A stretch of 64,000 nucleotides of DNA. Origin: Desulfovibrio cuneatus DSM 11391 (GTDB lineage: Bacteria; Desulfobacterota; Desulfovibrionia; Desulfovibrionales; Desulfovibrionaceae). Made by a program: the position numbers and the translations under genes. The notes beneath the pieces were generated by a model, which had not been told where the DNA came from, searched no databases, and was given only the letters and a program-made list of their open reading frames with translations. Shown here one piece after another: positions 37,919 through 47,584 of this stretch. The stretch is from contig NZ_AUCY01000017.1 in NCBI RefSeq assembly GCF_000430005.1, positions 1-64,000 of the forward strand. The letters are read 5' to 3'. Numbering within the stretch: position 1 is the first letter of the stretch; every line of letters starts with the position of its first letter.

Positions 37919-37920
37919 GG

Positions 37921-39282
37921 CTAGGCCTCCAGCCAGCGTTGGCCCACAGTGTAAATGGGGCCAGCACCCATGGTAACAAGCACGTCACCTGGACGTAATT
38001 CTTCCTGAAGGCTTTCAAAAAGACCCTCAAAGTCACCCACATAGTGCACTTTTGTTTTGCTTACCTGCCGTATGCCCTGGGCCAAACTTTCACCGCTCAC
38101 TCCGGGCAACGGCGCTTCAGAAGCGGCGTAAATATCGGTTACCAGCAATTTATCGGCATTTTCAAACGAAGTGCAAAAATCCCCAAACAAAGCCTGAGTA
38201 CGGGAAAAACGATGGGGCTGAAAGGCCACCACAAGCCGCCTGCCAGGAAAACACTGCCGGGCAGTGGCAAGGGTTGCCTTAATTTCCGTGGGGTGGTGCC
38301 CATAGTCATCAATTACCGTTACGCCCCCGCGCTCTCCTTTCAGTTCAAAGCGCCTGCCCACCCCGGTGAACGATTCCAACCCGGCGATGCAAGCTTCCAT
38401 GGGCACGTCGGCATGCAGGGCAAGGCCAATGGCCCCCAGGGCGTTCAAAATATTATGCCTGCCGGGCTGTACCAGGCGCACTTCCCCCAGGCGGCAGCCT
38501 TTCAGGCGCACCACAAAGCGGCTGTGGTCAGAACATTCCAGCACTTCGGCGGTAAGGTCGTTGTGGGTTCCAAATCCATAGGTCAGCACAGGGCGGTTAA
38601 TGTGGGGCAGCACGCGCCGCACGCCCACATCGTCACCGCACACCACGTTAATACCGTAAAACGGCACACTGTTCATAAAGCGCACGAAGGCTTCATCAAT
38701 GGCAGCAAGGGTGTCGTAATGGTCTACGTGGTCCAGGTCTATGTTGGTGACTACGTTCATGATAGAGCGCAAACACAAAAAAGACCCGTCTGATTCGTCG
38801 GCTTCTGCTACCAAAAACTCGCCGCTGCCAAGGTGCGCATTAGCGCCATAGGCATTGAGCCGCCCCCCGATAATAACCGTGGGGTCCAGCCCGGCGGCAT
38901 GAAAAATTGAAGCCGTAAGGGACGTGGTGGTTGTTTTACCATGAGTGCCGGCAATAGCAAGCCCCGTGCGCAGGCGCATAAGTTCTGCCAGCATTTCCGC
39001 ACGGGGAATAACGGGAATACCCAGTTCACGGGCTGCCGCCACTTCCGGGTTTTCATTGCCCACAGCAGTGGATTTCACAAGCACATGGGGGGTTCCCAGG
39101 TTTTCCCGGTTGTGTCCGATGCAAATATTGGCACCCAATTCACGCAGCCGTGCCACCACCGGGCCTTCCTGCAGGTCTGAACCCTGCACCTTGTACCCAA
39201 GGTTCAAAAGCACTTCCGCAATGCCGCTCATGCCTGAGCCGCCAATGCCTACCATGTGAATTGTTTGTATTTTACTGTGCAT
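37921..39282 (-). CDS. murC: UDP-N-acetylmuramate-L-alanine ligase
   Basis: Adds L-Ala to UDP-MurNAc with ATP in the cytoplasm. 453 residues read from the ATG at 39282 ([18 protein letters not shown]); an earlier in-frame start 28 codons up lacks family support. The Rossmann start [17 protein letters not shown] and the ATP loop [11 protein letters not shown] are intact. A gap of 421 bases separates it from murG upstream. Confidence 0.97.
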   Translation of the reverse strand: MHSKIQTIHMVGIGGSGMSGIAEVLLNLGYKVQGSDLQEGPVVARLRELGANICIGHNRENLGTPHVLVKSTAVGNENPEVAAARELGIPVIPRAEMLAELMRLRTGLAIAGTHGKTTTTSLTASIFHAAGLDPTVIIGGRLNAYGANAHLGSGEFLVAEADESDGSFLCLRSIMNVVTNIDLDHVDHYDTLAAIDEAFVRFMNSVPFYGINVVCGDDVGVRRVLPHINRPVLTYGFGTHNDLTAEVLECSDHSRFVVRLKGCRLGEVRLVQPGRHNILNALGAIGLALHADVPMEACIAGLESFTGVGRRFELKGERGGVTVIDDYGHHPTEIKATLATARQCFPGRRLVVAFQPHRFSRTQALFGDFCTSFENADKLLVTDIYAASEAPLPGVSGESLAQGIRQVSKTKVHYVGDFEGLFESLQEELRPGDVLVTMGAGPIYTVGQRWLEA

Positions 39283-39703
39283 GCATATCAATTCTTTCCG
39301 GTTACCTTTTTGTTCTTTGGCAGGATTGCCCCCAAAAAAGACAAAAAGAGGTGATTGTAAAGGCAAACAACACGCAATGCGCGCAATTTTACTCGTAAAG
39401 TCGTCTCAATGCTCACCGGCTTCTTGCCGTGCAGCATTGCATGCATATTTAGAAAAACACTGCGGTGCAACACGTTTATTACTGTCATTCTCACTGCGTG
39501 CCACTTGCCATGGCACGCCAGAACATTCGTGCGGGGGAAAACACAATATGCGTAAATAATAGCACCGTGCGTTGATGAAAACAGCCTAACATAAAAGGGG
39601 CATGCCTGCATCAATTTTGTAGCCCATTCGCAGCAGGAGGCAAAAAATATATTTTGCCGCCAAACGCTGCCCCCCCTTGCCCCACAGAGTACAGAGCCTC
39701 TCT
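39283..39703. other. Gap between murG and murC
   Basis: 421 bases without a supported gene inside an otherwise tight cluster. It holds two short hairpins (CGTGCCA/TGGCACG near 39497 and GGCAAAA/TTTTGCC near 39641). No promoter with standard spacing was found. The small open frames in it have no ribosome sites and no recognisable motifs. Confidence 0.5.
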
Positions 39704-40837
39704 CTAGGCAAATTGGTTTGCAATAGCCTCCGCAAGTGTTTCTGCAGCTTCTGGTTTTGCAGCTGCACGGCTTGCATTCGCCATGCGCGTACACACGCCT
39801 GGGGCATTCAAAATTTCAGTTATGGCGGCAAGCACCAGGGCGTTGCCATCCGGCCCGGCTGTTATGCGGTTTTGTTCTAATAACACCGCGCCACCTGCGT
39901 CTACCAACGCTTTGGCATTAAACCACTGGTGGTTATGCGTGGCAAAAGGAAACGGCACAAGAATGGCAGGCACGCCAGCGGCTGTGAGCTCGGCCAGGGA
40001 AGACCCCCCCGCCCGGCAAAAAGCAAGGCTGGCCCAGGCATATGCTTCGGCCATGTTGTCCACAAAGGCATCCACCCGCGCATTGATTACTCCGGCCATG
40101 GCATAAGCCGCCCGTACACGGGCCACATCTACCGGCCCGGTTTGGTGCCACAGGTGCACGCCAAACTGAACCAACTGGGGCAATAAGGCAATAACAGCAT
40201 CATTAATAGCTTTGGCCCCCTGGCTGCCCCCCATAACAAGCAGGTGCCGCCTGGGGTTGGCATCTTCCTGGACAACCGCATCACCTTGCGGAGCAGCTTC
40301 CGCCCTGGCATAGGTTTGGGCAGCAATGCCCTGCCGAATGGCAAGGCGCACCGGGTTGCCCACAAGCCTTGTTTTTTCAGGGGAAAAGCCCTCTGCCACA
40401 GGCAGAGAAAGGTAAATACGGCGCACCAGCCGCCCCAACACACGGTTGCTTTTTCCCGGCAAGGCATTTTGTTCATGAATGGCCGCAGGCACGCCCAAAA
40501 GCACAGCCCCCAGTACCCCGGCAAAGGCGGCGTAGCCACCAAAACCCAACACACATGTGGGCTGAAAGCGGCGCAAAAAGCCCATGGCCTTGGCCAGCCC
40601 GCGCACCATGGCAAACCCTGCCCCCACGCCGCGCAAGCCACGGCCAATAACCCCGCGCACAGGCAGACCTACAAATTCAAGCCCAGCCTTGGCTGCCAGT
40701 TCTTTTTCCGGGCCATACAGCCCGCCAAGCAGTACCACCCGGACATCCGGATGGCTGGCCCGCAACGCTTCCGCCACGGCCAGGGCTGGAAAGATGTGCC
40801 CCCCGGTGCCGCCAGTGGCCAGAACAACGCGCAACAT
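39704..40837 (-). CDS. murG: Lipid II synthase (GlcNAc transferase) MurG
   Basis: Transfers GlcNAc from UDP-GlcNAc to lipid I on the inner face of the membrane. 377 residues, GT-B fold. The N-terminal ATGGTGGHIFPALAVAEAL and the sugar-nucleotide site FCRAGGSSLAEL are intact. An insertion rich in Ala and Gln (about 185-200) lies between the two lobes. It follows ftsW with two bases. Confidence 0.97.
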   Translation of the reverse strand: MLRVVLATGGTGGHIFPALAVAEALRASHPDVRVVLLGGLYGPEKELAAKAGLEFVGLPVRGVIGRGLRGVGAGFAMVRGLAKAMGFLRRFQPTCVLGFGGYAAFAGVLGAVLLGVPAAIHEQNALPGKSNRVLGRLVRRIYLSLPVAEGFSPEKTRLVGNPVRLAIRQGIAAQTYARAEAAPQGDAVVQEDANPRRHLLVMGGSQGAKAINDAVIALLPQLVQFGVHLWHQTGPVDVARVRAAYAMAGVINARVDAFVDNMAEAYAWASLAFCRAGGSSLAELTAAGVPAILVPFPFATHNHQWFNAKALVDAGGAVLLEQNRITAGPDGNALVLAAITEILNAPGVCTRMANASRAAAKPEAAETLAEAIANQFA

Positions 40838-40839
40838 AA

Positions 40840-41955
40840 TCAGGCCTTACCTGTGCGGGAAAGATTCAACAGCAGGCCAACGCAAATCATGGAAGTGAGC
40901 AGACTACTGCCGCCATAGCTTAAAAAAGGCATGGGAACACCCTTTGGCGGGGCCCAGCTCATAACCACGGCAAAATTCAGCAACATGGAAAGGGCCACCA
41001 CAAGCAAAATGCCAAATGCAGTAAACCTGTCTTGCAGTCGTTCCTGGCGAATGGCAATAAGCAAGCCGCGCCAGAAGAAAAACAAAATACCCGCAAACAG
41101 CAGGGAAAGGCCTATAAATCCGGTCTCTTCCCCAAGTACCGCCACAATAAAGTCTGTGTGGGCTTCCGGCAGGTAAAACAGCTTTTGCTTGCTGGCCCCG
41201 AGGCCCACACCACTTATGCCGCCAGAGCCAAGGGCATACAGCCCTTGCACCAACTGGTAGCCTGCGTCATCGGCCACGGCAAAGGGGTCACGAAAAGCCA
41301 GCAACCGCCGTGAACGGTAAGCAGCCTTGGTAATGAGCAAATACCCGGCACCACCTGCAAGCAGCGCAGAAATAAACAGGTAGATAAGACGGGTGCCCCC
41401 CACAAGGCACATGAAAAAAAGCAGCAGGGAAAGAATAACAGCGCCGCCAAAGTCAGGCTGTAACAGCAGTAAAAAGCACATCATGGCAGTCATGAGGAAA
41501 GGGGGAATAACGCCTTTGTCAAAGGTTTTAACCACTTCCTGCTTGGTGCCCATAAAATAGGCCAAGTATAACACCAGGGAAATTTTAGCAAATTCCATGG
41601 CCTGCAAGCGAAAAGCCCCTACCCCCAACCAGCGCTTTGCACCGTTCACAGAAATGCCCAGGGGCGAAATGGTAATAATAAGCAGGCAAAATACAATAAT
41701 CAGGGCCGGGTACAACATTTTATAAATAACGGCCCGCGGGGTGTACAACACCACCGCAAGGGCAATGCCCCCCACACAGGCAAACAGCACCTGCCGCTTG
41801 AAATAATAATAGGCGTCTGCCTGGCTTCTATCTGCCACAATACCACTTGCGGAAAACACCATGAGTAGCCCGGTGGCCACAAGTAAAAGCGTAATGGCAA
41901 GCAGCCACCAGTCTGGCTGCCCAAGGCGCTGGTTTCCTGTAGGTGATTCAGCCAT
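40840..41955 (-). CDS. ftsW: Septal peptidoglycan polymerase FtsW (SEDS)
   Basis: 371 residues with about ten membrane helices. SEDS-family glycosyltransferase that polymerises lipid II at the septum together with FtsI. KRWLGVGAFRLQAMEFAK and the conserved GISGVGLGASKQKLFYLPEAHTDF region, with the catalytic Asp, support activity (quoted in parts: LPEAHTDF, GLGASKQK). The start overlaps the murD stop by one base. Confidence 0.96.
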   Translation of the reverse strand: MAESPTGNQRLGQPDWWLLAITLLLVATGLLMVFSASGIVADRSQADAYYYFKRQVLFACVGGIALAVVLYTPRAVIYKMLYPALIIVFCLLIITISPLGISVNGAKRWLGVGAFRLQAMEFAKISLVLYLAYFMGTKQEVVKTFDKGVIPPFLMTAMMCFLLLLQPDFGGAVILSLLLFFMCLVGGTRLIYLFISALLAGGAGYLLITKAAYRSRRLLAFRDPFAVADDAGYQLVQGLYALGSGGISGVGLGASKQKLFYLPEAHTDFIVAVLGEETGFIGLSLLFAGILFFFWRGLLIAIRQERLQDRFTAFGILLVVALSMLLNFAVVMSWAPPKGVPMPFLSYGGSSLLTSMICVGLLLNLSRTGKA

Positions 41956-43247
41956 TATTCCCCCCTGGCAAGGCTACGGAATGCCGCACCCCGTGCCATG
42001 TAGTGCACATATTGATCGTAACTTGCCGTTGCCGGGGAAAGCAGCACAACGTCACCTTGCACGGCAAGGCCACGCGCTGTTGCCATGGCTTCGGCCATGG
42101 TTTCCTGCCAGGAAACTGGCGCGGCACCGGTAAAAGCCTGTTCAAAGGCTTCTCGGCAGCCGCCATACAGGCACACATGCTTCACCCGCTGTTGCAGCAA
42201 GGGGCGCAGGCTGGCAAGGTCGCCCCCCTTGAACTTGCCCCCGGCAAGCAAAATTATGGGCCGCTCCACACTTTGCAACGCAACGCGCAAAGCGTCTACA
42301 GTAGTGCTTTTGGAGTCGTTCACATACAGCACGCCGCCCTGTTCACACACAATTTCCAGGCGGTGTTCCAGTGGGGCAAAAGCACTTGCTGCTGCCACGG
42401 CCTGGGCCTGCGTAACCCCAAAAGGCCTGCACGCCAAGGAAGCGGCAGCAGCATTTTTGCGGTTATGTTCCCCCAAAAGTTGCATATGCCCAAACGCTTC
42501 CCCAGCATCAATCAGCGCAACCTGCGCCTTGTAGCCCCGCTTGCGCCATTCTGGTTCCAGTTCAGGGTCCAGCACAGCATAATCCGCCCCGGTTTGCGGG
42601 CTGAACATGCCAAACTTGGCGTCTTCATATTCTGCCATGCTGGCGTGGTAGTCCAGGTGGTTTGGCGCAAGGTTAAGCAGTACCGCCACATGGGGGTGAA
42701 AATTGGGGGCCCCTTGCAACTGAAAGCTGCTCACTTCCAGCACAAGCACGTCTGCCCCGCCCCCGGCCAGCACATATTCTGATAGCGGGGTGCCAATGTT
42801 GCCCCCCAAAAATACTTTTTTTCCTGCGCTTTCAAGCATGGCAGCGGCAAGGCTGGCAGTGGTTGTTTTCCCGCTGGTGCCCGTTATGGCAAGAATGGGA
42901 GCATCCACAAAGGGCAAAGCCAGGGCCAGTTCTCCCTCGCATGGCACCCCCGCCTGCGCGGCATGGGGGGCAACATCGGCAAGGCGCACCCCAGGGCTGA
43001 CCACCGCAACGCAGGCCCCGGCAAACTGGGCAGCACTATGGGGGCCATACACCGCTTCCAGCTTCCCCGCAGCTTTCAAGGGGAGAAGGTCTTCTGGCAA
43101 GGGGGTTTCTTTCTGGTCTATCACCCGCACCCGCAGCCCCATGGCAGCAAGCAGACGCGCCGCCGCACGGCCTGATGACCCAAGCCCCACCACAACCGCC
43201 AGGCTGCCCACGGGGAAACGCCCCTGTAATGTTGTTTTCTGGCTCAT
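41955..43247 (-). CDS. murD: UDP-MurNAc-L-Ala-D-Glu ligase
   Basis: Adds D-Glu to UDP-MurNAc-L-Ala. 430 residues. N-terminal Rossmann fold (VVVGLGSSGRAAARLL), ATP loop GTSGKTTTASLAAAML and the C-terminal VNDSKSTTVDALRVAL are all present. It lies between mraY and ftsW. Confidence 0.97.
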   Translation of the reverse strand: MSQKTTLQGRFPVGSLAVVVGLGSSGRAAARLLAAMGLRVRVIDQKETPLPEDLLPLKAAGKLEAVYGPHSAAQFAGACVAVVSPGVRLADVAPHAAQAGVPCEGELALALPFVDAPILAITGTSGKTTTASLAAAMLESAGKKVFLGGNIGTPLSEYVLAGGGADVLVLEVSSFQLQGAPNFHPHVAVLLNLAPNHLDYHASMAEYEDAKFGMFSPQTGADYAVLDPELEPEWRKRGYKAQVALIDAGEAFGHMQLLGEHNRKNAAAASLACRPFGVTQAQAVAAASAFAPLEHRLEIVCEQGGVLYVNDSKSTTVDALRVALQSVERPIILLAGGKFKGGDLASLRPLLQQRVKHVCLYGGCREAFEQAFTGAAPVSWQETMAEAMATARGLAVQGDVVLLSPATASYDQYVHYMARGAAFRSLARGE

Positions 43248-43272
43248 ACTATGCCCTGCCCTTATTGCCGCG

Positions 43273-44349
43273 CTAACGCAATTTCAAAACGGAGAGTGCT
43301 GCCAGCCCCAACAGGGCAGACATTATCCAGAACCGGATAATAATTTTTGATTCCGGGGTGCCTTGCAGTTCAAAATGGTGATGCAACGGTGCCATGCGAA
43401 AAATGCGCTTGCCACCGGAAAATTTGAAGTAACCCACTTGCAGCACAACGGAAAGAGTTTCCACCACAAACAGGCCGCCCACCACCAGCAACATCAGCTC
43501 CTGCTTGCACAGCACTGAAAGAAAACCCAGCACGCCCCCAAGGGGCAAGGACCCTACATCGCCCATAAACAGCTGGGCCGGGTAAGCGTTATACCATAAA
43601 AACCCAAGGCTTGCCCCCACCAATGCCCCGCAAAATACGGTAACTTCCCCCACCCCTGGCACATGGGCCACTTGCAGGTAGGCTGCCATGTTCACGTTGC
43701 CAGCCACATAAACGAAAATACCAAAACACAACCCGGCCACAATCATGGGGCCAATGGCTAGGCCATCCAACCCATCGGTAAGGTTTACACCGTTGGAAGT
43801 ACCAATCATGACAAACAGGGCAAAGGGGATATAAAACCAGCCAAGGTCCGGGGTAAAATTCTTGAAAAACGGTACTACCAGCTTTGTGGAATACACGGGC
43901 ATGGCAAACAGAATGCCCATGGCTATACTGGCCACCACCACCTGCCCCAAAAATTTGGATCGTGCGGAAAGCCCTTTATTGTTCTTACGGCGAATTTTTG
44001 TAAAATCGTCCAAAAAACCCACCACAGCAAACCCGGCAAACACCATCATGGTAAGCCATATATACGGGTTTGCCAGATCGGCCCACAGCAACACGCTGAC
44101 CATAAGGGAAAAGGCAATAAGCAAGCCGCCCATGGTGGGGGTGCCTGCCTTTTCCAGGTGAATCTTTACATCATCCTGAATGTATTGACCAAACTTGATG
44201 CGCTTCAACATCTGTATAAAATACGGCCCCACTAATATAGAAATAATGAGTGCCGTTAACAAGGCCCACACAGAGCGAAACGTAATGTAACGGAACACGT
44301 TAAAGAACGATATATCCGCGCTGAGGGGGTAAAGCAGGTGATACAGCAT
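43273..44349 (-). CDS. mraY: Phospho-MurNAc-pentapeptide transferase
   Basis: Moves the phospho-MurNAc-pentapeptide to undecaprenyl phosphate to form lipid I. 358 residues with about ten membrane helices. The start of the active site ([12 protein letters not shown]), the Asp-rich [42 protein letters not shown] and the LHHHFE loop are intact. A gap of 233 bases separates it from murF upstream. Confidence 0.98.
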   Translation of the reverse strand: MLYHLLYPLSADISFFNVFRYITFRSVWALLTALIISILVGPYFIQMLKRIKFGQYIQDDVKIHLEKAGTPTMGGLLIAFSLMVSVLLWADLANPYIWLTMMVFAGFAVVGFLDDFTKIRRKNNKGLSARSKFLGQVVVASIAMGILFAMPVYSTKLVVPFFKNFTPDLGWFYIPFALFVMIGTSNGVNLTDGLDGLAIGPMIVAGLCFGIFVYVAGNVNMAAYLQVAHVPGVGEVTVFCGALVGASLGFLWYNAYPAQLFMGDVGSLPLGGVLGFLSVLCKQELMLLVVGGLFVVETLSVVLQVGYFKFSGGKRIFRMAPLHHHFELQGTPESKIIIRFWIMSALLGLAALSVLKLR

Positions 44350-44582
44350 AGAAGCCTCATGTTCCTTTAGTCAGACGCCACTTTTGGGCAATTTTACGTA
44401 CACAGGCTGCGGACCCGCCACGTGCTGTTACGGATATGTGAACTCCCCACTGAGTGGGGCGGCGCTTGGTGTAGCACAAACGCCATGCAAAGCAAGAGGT
44501 TGCCAATGATTTTTTTGAGGTGGTGACATGAGAAAGGGACCACTGGAATGCCACCAAGCTTGTAACAACGCGGGGCGTTACC

Positions 44583-46067
44583 CTATGCTCCAAACTGGTT
44601 GGTAAAGACCTCCACCAATCGTTCTAGCCTGTTCATGCGCGAGCCTTTGAACAAAAACACGCCATGCTTCAACTCCAGTTCTTCCAGCAAGCCAAAAAAA
44701 TCCTGCCCGCCCAAAACCGGATAAAAATGTCCATGGAAGTCGCCCTGCTTCAAACCTGCCCGCACATTTTCCCCGTAACCACCCTTCCAGAACACCAGGC
44801 AGGCACCGCTGGCAGCAATGGCTTTTCCCAGCGCTTCATGGGCAGAAGGAGCAACACTGCCTAGCTCACCCATTTCCCCCAGCACCAAAACCAGCGGCAC
44901 CGCGGCATTTTTTGCCATGAGCGTTGCCGCTTCAATCATACGGCTCATGGAAAGAGGGTTGGCGTTGTAGCTGTCGTCTACCAGGGTAAAAGGACCAACC
45001 TGACGCTTGGTAAAGCGCTGTTCCGGCAACGTGGCCTGGGAAAGCCCTTTCACAATGGCTTCTGGTTGCAAACCAAGCAATGTTGCCACTGCAAAAATGG
45101 CCGCAACATTTTCCGCCCCATAAGGCCCCATAAAGGGAGCAGCTACAGCCACTCTTTTGCCATCAACCTGTAAAGCATACTGCCCTGGCTGTTCCGGTAC
45201 AAACCGGGCACAATAGGCAGCCTTGCCTGCCGTACCGGAAAAGGCCTGGGCAACAATACTTTTAGATTGAAGAAATCCTTCCATGGCACTCACTTCGGCC
45301 ACCAAATCCGGGTAGTCCGCATTGTACAAAACAGTGCCGCCTTTTTCCACATACCGGAACAGACGTGATTTGTAGTGGGCTACCCCTTTATCGCCAAGGC
45401 CCTCAGTATGTCCGGCTCCCACGTTAAGCACCAGGGCAATGTCTGGTTCCAGCAATTGTCCAAGTTCGTCCATATCATGCGGCTGGCTGATGCCCACTTC
45501 CATAACCCAAAAGGTAGCCTCTGCTGAAGCATTCAGCATGGAAAGGGGCAACCCGATGCCATTATTGAAATTTTTACGGTTACATGACGTTTGGGCATGG
45601 CTTGCCAGCACTTGCACCAGCACATCTTTAACGGATGTTTTCCCTGCTGTACCGGTAATACCCACCACCTTGGCCAGGCTGGTTTCCCTATGGCTTTTAG
45701 CAAGGCGCTGCAAGGCAACGGTTACATTGGGCACCACCAGCACCGGGGGCATACCGTGTTCCACATTCCCCAATGCATCAACAAAGGGGTTGTGTTCCGC
45801 AACAATGGCCAGGGCACCATTTTTTGCTGCGTCCCTGGCAAAATCGTGGCCGTCTACCCGTTCCCCGCGAAAGCAAAAAAACAGGCACCCAGGAGTGACT
45901 TCCCGGCTGTCTATGGCTGCCCCTGTGGGGCATACATGGTGCAAGGCTTCAGGCAACAGGCCAGATTCCGCCAAGGCCTCACAGGCAGCTCCCCCCCAGG
46001 CGTCAGCATTTTCAAGAACAGTGCCACAACCAAGGGCAAATGCAATTTCAAGCAGGGTCAGCCTCAT
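44583..46067 (-). CDS. murF: UDP-MurNAc-tripeptide-D-Ala-D-Ala ligase
   Basis: Adds D-Ala-D-Ala to the tripeptide to complete the cytoplasmic precursor. 494 residues. The ATP loop is GTAGKTSVKDVLVQVL and the later VDDSYNANPLSM is the family signature. The start overlaps the murE stop by four bases, so the pair is coupled. D-Ala-D-Ala must come from a ddl gene elsewhere. Confidence 0.97.
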   Translation of the reverse strand: MRLTLLEIAFALGCGTVLENADAWGGAACEALAESGLLPEALHHVCPTGAAIDSREVTPGCLFFCFRGERVDGHDFARDAAKNGALAIVAEHNPFVDALGNVEHGMPPVLVVPNVTVALQRLAKSHRETSLAKVVGITGTAGKTSVKDVLVQVLASHAQTSCNRKNFNNGIGLPLSMLNASAEATFWVMEVGISQPHDMDELGQLLEPDIALVLNVGAGHTEGLGDKGVAHYKSRLFRYVEKGGTVLYNADYPDLVAEVSAMEGFLQSKSIVAQAFSGTAGKAAYCARFVPEQPGQYALQVDGKRVAVAAPFMGPYGAENVAAIFAVATLLGLQPEAIVKGLSQATLPEQRFTKRQVGPFTLVDDSYNANPLSMSRMIEAATLMAKNAAVPLVLVLGEMGELGSVAPSAHEALGKAIAASGACLVFWKGGYGENVRAGLKQGDFHGHFYPVLGGQDFFGLLEELELKHGVFLFKGSRMNRLERLVEVFTNQFGA

Positions 46068-47584
46068 GCCAAAAGCTCCCGAAGAATGGTTACGTCACAA
46101 AACGGGTGCTTCTCATGGCCAATAATTTGGTATGTTTCATGCCCCTTGCCCGCCACAAGCAAGGCGTCGCCAGGGCGCGCCATGGCCACTGCCAGGGCAA
46201 GGGCCTTACGCCTGTCTGGTTCCTGCACCACTTCTACAATGCTGCCCACCCCTGTCAGCCCTGGCAGCACCGCTGCCATAATGGCTTCCGGGTTTTCCTT
46301 GCGGGGGTTATCAGATGTCAGTACGGCAATGTCGCTGAATGCAGCCACGGCCTTGCCCATAAGCGGACGCTTGGTAGCATCCCGATTGCCACCGCAGCCA
46401 AATACCGTAATAATTCGGTGAAAACCCACTTCCCGCAGGGTGGAAAGCACATTGATCAGCGCATCAGGGGTGTGGGCGTAGTCCACAAAGGCGCTAATTC
46501 CCTGGGCGCTAGGCACCCGTTGCAGCCGCCCCGGCACACCGGGAAAATGGGAAAGGGTCTGAAACAGTGCCGCATCAAAGCCAAGACCAAGCAAAACTGC
46601 CTGGGCGGCTAGCAGGTTGGAAGCATTAAACGCCCCCACCAACGGTGAATGAATTTCCCAGCGCTGGCTGCCAAACTGCATACCAAGACGCAGGCCAGAA
46701 GGATTGTGTTCCAGCACAGTGCCGTGCAGGGTGCGCTCGGCCTGTTCCCCAACAGGGTGGGTTAAACCAAAGCCAATGGCCGTGGGTACTTCCCGGAATA
46801 ACCGCAAGCCGTGGGCGTCATCTATATTGCAGGCCAGGGTTTTGCCTGCCAGGGGAGTGCCGCCAGCTTCCGGGGTGTGGAACAGCCGGGCCTTGGCGGC
46901 AAAGTAATGTTCCATGTCCGGGTGGTAGTCCAGGTGGTCTTGCGTAAGGTTGGTAAACAGCCCCGCAGAAAAATCAATGCCCGCCACCCTGCTTTGGTCC
47001 AGCGCGTGGGAGGAAACCTCCATCACCGCATATTCCACGCCACTTGCCCCCATGCGGGCAAGCAGTGAATGCAGGGCCAAGCACCCAGGAGTGGTAAGGG
47101 GGGCTTCCTCATAATGTCCTGGCCAGCGGTAGGCCACGGTGCCCAGCACCCCGGCAGATTTTCCCGCCTGGGTTAGCAGATATTCCAGCAGGTAACTGAC
47201 GGTAGTTTTACCATTGGTGCCCGTAATGCCAATAACTTTAGGCAAACCGTTATGCTTGGGAAACCCCAGGCGGGCCATTTGCCCAAGGGCTTCGCGCACG
47301 TTATCCACCGGCAGTACCTGGCAAGCAGGAAACGCCTCCAGCGCAGCACGCAGCAACGGGGCAACGGCCACACGGCACACCACGGCCACGGCCCCGGCTT
47401 GGGCTGCCTGCACAGCATACCCTTCTCCCCCGCTCAACCCTTCGGGCAACGTGGTGCCATTAGGCTGGGGGGCTGGCAGGGCTACAAACACGGTATCAGG
47501 CCCGGCAAAGCGCGAACTGTCTGTTACAGTCAATTCCCCTTGGGCAAGGCGCTGACAAAGTTGTTGCATTTCCTGGTTTGTCAT
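46064..47584 (-). CDS. murE: UDP-MurNAc-L-Ala-D-Glu meso-diaminopimelate ligase
   Basis: 506 residues read from the ATG at 47584, which overlaps the ftsI stop as ATGA. The ATP loop is GTNGKTTVSYLLEYLL. TSDNPRKENP contains the DNPR motif that marks use of meso-diaminopimelate rather than lysine, so the wall is of the usual Gram-negative A1gamma type. A longer frame from 47635 would lie inside ftsI and has no support. Confidence 0.97.
   Translation of the reverse strand: MTNQEMQQLCQRLAQGELTVTDSSRFAGPDTVFVALPAPQPNGTTLPEGLSGGEGYAVQAAQAGAVAVVCRVAVAPLLRAALEAFPACQVLPVDNVREALGQMARLGFPKHNGLPKVIGITGTNGKTTVSYLLEYLLTQAGKSAGVLGTVAYRWPGHYEEAPLTTPGCLALHSLLARMGASGVEYAVMEVSSHALDQSRVAGIDFSAGLFTNLTQDHLDYHPDMEHYFAAKARLFHTPEAGGTPLAGKTLACNIDDAHGLRLFREVPTAIGFGLTHPVGEQAERTLHGTVLEHNPSGLRLGMQFGSQRWEIHSPLVGAFNASNLLAAQAVLLGLGFDAALFQTLSHFPGVPGRLQRVPSAQGISAFVDYAHTPDALINVLSTLREVGFHRIITVFGCGGNRDATKRPLMGKAVAAFSDIAVLTSDNPRKENPEAIMAAVLPGLTGVGSIVEVVQEPDRRKALALAVAMARPGDALLVAGKGHETYQIIGHEKHPFCDVTILRELLA

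Noticed and set aside
39288-39794. A 168-codon minus-strand frame in the murG-murC gap
   Set aside because: It overlaps the end of murG in another frame and has no motif or ribosome site.
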